Shown: in pieces, positions 61,694 through 64,000 of the stretch
How the letters are laid out: each line of letters opens with the position of its first letter
Position numbering within the stretch: position 1 is the first letter of the stretch
DNA from: Tannerella sp.
Lineage (GTDB): Bacteria; Bacteroidota; Bacteroidia; Bacteroidales; Tannerellaceae
Reading direction: 5' to 3'
DNA length: 64,000 nt
Assembly (NCBI GenBank): GCA_031276675.1
Contig: JAISMO010000163.1
Location: 1-64,000, forward strand
The notes under the pieces: generated by a model
What the model was told of the DNA's origin: nothing
What the model saw: only the letters and a program-made list of their open reading frames with translations
Database searches by the model: none
Made by a program: the position numbers and the translations under genes

Positions 61694-63016
61694 CTACTCG
61701 AACAGGAACGGTTTGGTGACATGCAGCCTGTGCGGATGTTCTTCAAAGAAAAACCTGCTGTCGAAGGCCGGCTTCAACTGACCGAACCACGTCGCCTTCG
61801 GATCATACGCGGCAAAGAACGGGATGTCAACCCACTTGGGATTGCGCCCCTGAATAAACCTCAGCACAAAGACCTTTTCGCCGCGCACCTCCTGTATACC
61901 CAGAATCTGAATCTTCCCGGCATGATCGCTCATGCTCGGCCCCCTGACCGTGCGGCAAAGTCCGCTCACCTGCCGGTAGGCCCGGCGGAAGATGTTCCAG
62001 CATTTTTCCAGCGGCAATTCGAAAAAGCGCTTGGCGCCGGTGTCACGCGCCACAAACATGTAATAGGGAATGCAGCCCAGATCGACCTGCTTCCGCCACA
62101 TCCGGCTCCACAGCTCCGGACGGTCGTTGATATGGCGCAGGAGGGGAGACTGAGTCCGTATCTGAGCGCCGGTGGCCCGTATCCGGGCAATAGCCCGGCC
62201 GACAGCCCCGGTCGACAGTTCCACCGGATGGTTGAAATGTGCCTGAATGGAGAGGCTCTTGCCGGCCGTCGCAACGGCTTCGAACAGGCGGATCATGTCA
62301 TCGCTGTCCTTATCCGTCAGGTAGCGGTAGGGCCAGTAGGCAAGCGACTTGGTGCCGATGCGGATCGTGTGGATATGGCTGTACTCTGGCCCCAGCAGCG
62401 GAAGCAGGTAGGCGCCGAGCATGGCGGCGCTCATCACCATCGGATCGCCGCCGGTAAAGAGAATGTCGGTGACTTCCCTGTGCAGGCCGAGGTATTTGAG
62501 GAACAAATCCGTCTCCTTCATGGCGAATTTCAGTTCGCTCATCCCGGAAAACTGCGGCCAGCGGAAACAGAACGTGCAGTAGGCATGGCACGTTTGCCCC
62601 TGACTGGGGAAAAACAGCACGGTTTCGGGATATTTATGCTGAATGCCCTTGAGTTTGATTTCGCCCAGCGACGGGACATTCTGCTCCTGTCCGGCCGGAT
62701 TGGGATTCAAGGACAGACGTATCTGCTGTACCATACGGGCAATGACTTCGTCATTCGCCTGTCCGTCGACCAGCTTCTCCACAGCGCCGTAATGCCTTTT
62801 ATCCAGCATCTCGCAGCGGGGAAAATTCAGCGTAAACATCGGATCGGTATCGACATTGGCCCAGTCGATCAGTTCGTCAACCACATAGTTGTTTGTCTTA
62901 AAAGGAAATACACGCGAGGTTATATCTATTTCATGAACCGTCCGGTCAGATACGGACGCCATTTGAGGAATCGTCCGGAAATTATGCCGCGTGTATGATT
63001 TAATTGTCTTGTCCAT
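61694..63016 (-). CDS. KamA-family radical SAM protein (lysine 2,3-aminomutase-like)
   Basis: 440 residues from the ATG at 63016 (a GTG precedes it). The 4Fe-4S/SAM motif is CHAYCTFCFRWPQF near residue 168 (CxxxCxxC), followed by LFTGGDPMVM near 210, TIRIGTKSLAYWPYR near 240, and SPLLRHINDRPELW near 305. The region where PLP is bound in lysine 2,3-aminomutase (PGGGGK) reads SMSDHAGKIQI, keeping the Lys but not the Gly run. It may be an aminomutase with another substrate. No lysine-fermentation gene lies nearby. Confidence 0.75.
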   Translation of the reverse strand: MDKTIKSYTRHNFRTIPQMASVSDRTVHEIDITSRVFPFKTNNYVVDELIDWANVDTDPMFTLNFPRCEMLDKRHYGAVEKLVDGQANDEVIARMVQQIRLSLNPNPAGQEQNVPSLGEIKLKGIQHKYPETVLFFPSQGQTCHAYCTFCFRWPQFSGMSELKFAMKETDLFLKYLGLHREVTDILFTGGDPMVMSAAMLGAYLLPLLGPEYSHIHTIRIGTKSLAYWPYRYLTDKDSDDMIRLFEAVATAGKSLSIQAHFNHPVELSTGAVGRAIARIRATGAQIRTQSPLLRHINDRPELWSRMWRKQVDLGCIPYYMFVARDTGAKRFFELPLEKCWNIFRRAYRQVSGLCRTVRGPSMSDHAGKIQILGIQEVRGEKVFVLRFIQGRNPKWVDIPFFAAYDPKATWFGQLKPAFDSRFFFEEHPHRLHVTKPFLFE

Positions 63017-63019
63017 CAC

Positions 63020-63397
63020 TCTGGTCTTTGTTTAAACGTAAAATAACAAGCAAATATCCGCCGGTTGACGGAGAAAGATCCCGTATCCTCGCCATCATGC
63101 GTCATTTCCCCTGTATAACAAGGAAAGCAGGAGAAGTGTTCCGGCCGGCCTCAACTGAAAAAACAGCGGCAAGTTATGAAAAAATCCGCAGTACTCAAAA
63201 AAAGCGCCGGAAAGCGAAAACTTACTTTCCGCCGACCGTTTGCATACGGCAAAGCCGCATGTTGCAGGCAGGAACAGCAGGTGAAACCGGATGCCGGCCG
63301 TTCGCATAAACATCAGGCGCTTTTAGGGGTTTTGCCGGGTATTCCGTTTTCCCTTCAGTTACAGAAACAGATAATCAATAAAAAATCAGTAGACAAA
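63020..63397. other. Divergent intergenic gap, no gene seen
   Basis: Contains a 7-bp stem CGGAAAG/CTTTCCG near 63209-63231 and otherwise nothing recognisable. Unlike most long gaps here it has no periodic palindromic array. Confidence 0.4.
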
Positions 63398-64000
63398 ATG
63401 AAGAAATTAGCAATCATTGCATTTTGTGCAGTGTGTATTGCCTGCGAACAGCAGGACAAGTATCCCAAGGGAATCGAACATGTGGTCGTCATAGGTCTTG
63501 ACGGCTTGAGCAGCACCGGCCTCCGGGCTTCGACAACGCCTTTTATGGACAGCCTGCTGCATCACGGCGCATACAGTTATACCGTTCGCTGCATCTTGCC
63601 CACGGTAAGTACGCCGAACTGGAATGCAATGCTGTGCGGCGCAGGGCCGGAAATAACCGGCGCCATCAATAACAGCTGGAAAGCCAACGATTTCAACTTT
63701 CCCTATCCGGTAATGAGTAAAGACCGTTCGTTCCCCAACATTTTCAGGATCATCCGCGAACAGAAGCCCGACGTCGAACTGGGAGCGATCTATCACTGGG
63801 GCGACTTTCGATTCATGCTGGAAGATGCGTTGCTGAACAAGTCGGAGACATATCCCACACAACTGGAAACGGCTCAGAAATCGGCCGAGTATATTCTTGA
63901 CAAAAAGCCGTATTTCCTGTTTATCCAGCTGGACGGGGTAGACGGTGCGGGGCATGGGGACGGACACATGTCGCCCGGATACCTGAAGTATATCGAAGAA
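63398..64000 (+). CDS. Alkaline-phosphatase-superfamily lipoprotein, NPP-like (5' part, cut by window edge)
   Basis: The first 201 codons of a gene running off the window. It starts with a lipoprotein signal (MKKLAIIAFCAVCIAC, lipobox CIAC). VVVIGLDGLSSTGLRASTTPFMDSLL near residue 29 gives the metal-binding Asp, LPTVSTPNWNAM near 66 is the nucleophile region (nucleotide pyrophosphatases have PTxTxPN; here Ser or Thr), and LDGVDGAGHGDGH near 182 is the second metal site. Predicted to hydrolyse phosphomonoesters or diesters in the envelope. Confidence 0.85.
   Translation, partial: MKKLAIIAFCAVCIACEQQDKYPKGIEHVVVIGLDGLSSTGLRASTTPFMDSLLHHGAYSYTVRCILPTVSTPNWNAMLCGAGPEITGAINNSWKANDFNFPYPVMSKDRSFPNIFRIIREQKPDVELGAIYHWGDFRFMLEDALLNKSETYPTQLETAQKSAEYILDKKPYFLFIQLDGVDGAGHGDGHMSPGYLKYIEE

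Noticed and set aside
1-64000. tRNA, rRNA or tmRNA genes
   Set aside because: No TTCGAATC-type T-arm with CCA-end context or rRNA-like block was found on reading; a covariance search could still reveal a small RNA.

Overview
The window is a gene-dense piece of a Bacteroidota chromosome, most likely order Bacteroidales. The evidence is the bifunctional lpxC-fabZ fusion inside an lpxD-lpxC/fabZ-lpxA run, several families largely confined to this phylum (DUF4837, DUF4924, paired DUF1573 proteins, UpxY-type NusG paralogue, pRiA4b-like protein next to miaA), a GT3-type glycogen synthase, a PPi-dependent phosphofructokinase, and repeated TAnnTTTG promoter elements. No rRNA or tRNA gene was seen.

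Layout: 0.2-7.3 kb holds a URO-D family protein, an outer-membrane barrel, a very long TPR protein and a ROK kinase, all on the minus strand. 8-15.5 kb holds a sugar-isomerase-like gene, DUF4924, then a plus-strand run DUF4837-pdxA-cytidylyltransferase-SDR-CDP-alcohol phosphotransferase-acyltransferase, which looks like a lipid head-group pathway. 15.6-21 kb is mostly minus strand: thyA-folA-DUF1573-DUF1573-meaB. 21.2-25.2 kb is queC-queF-glycogen synthase-FkbM methyltransferase. 25.5-28.2 kb is a D-Ala-D-Ala dipeptidase, murI and two Skp/OmpH genes, ending at an IS3-type transposase relic. 28.9-33.8 kb holds an ArnT-like glycosyltransferase and a GH2 beta-galactosidase. 34.5-41.4 kb is a housekeeping run (prfA, pyrF, lpxD, lpxC/fabZ, lpxA, pRiA4b-like, miaA). 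41.9-49.1 kb holds ribE, pfp, rbfA, an FtsX-type permease fused in frame to a ZnuA-like lipoprotein, a ZnuC-like ATPase and a CrtI-like oxidoreductase. 49.1-60 kb, all minus strand, holds an ATP-grasp-like gene, a DUF349 protein, an orphan UpxY/NusG-like gene, a GH10-like hydrolase, a glycerophosphodiesterase, trxB, a LolA-like gene and ftsK. The last 3.4 kb holds an MscS channel, a KamA-family radical SAM gene and the 5' part of an alkaline-phosphatase-superfamily lipoprotein cut by the window edge.

The most unusual content is intergenic. Six clear arrays, and two weaker ones, consist of short palindromic units in tandem with a fixed period of 21 or 23 bp. Each array has its own palindrome sequence, but the architecture is the same. 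They sit about 7-11 kb apart, in convergent, divergent and co-directional gaps, and occupy nearly every long gap in the window. Within three arrays the two halves of the palindrome change together (compensatory pairs), which suggests the symmetry itself is maintained. I do not recognise these as a described family. The nearest thing I know is the minisatellite-bearing BrickBuilt MITEs of Porphyromonas gingivalis, and only the array at 7.6 kb has flanking inverted repeats of that kind.
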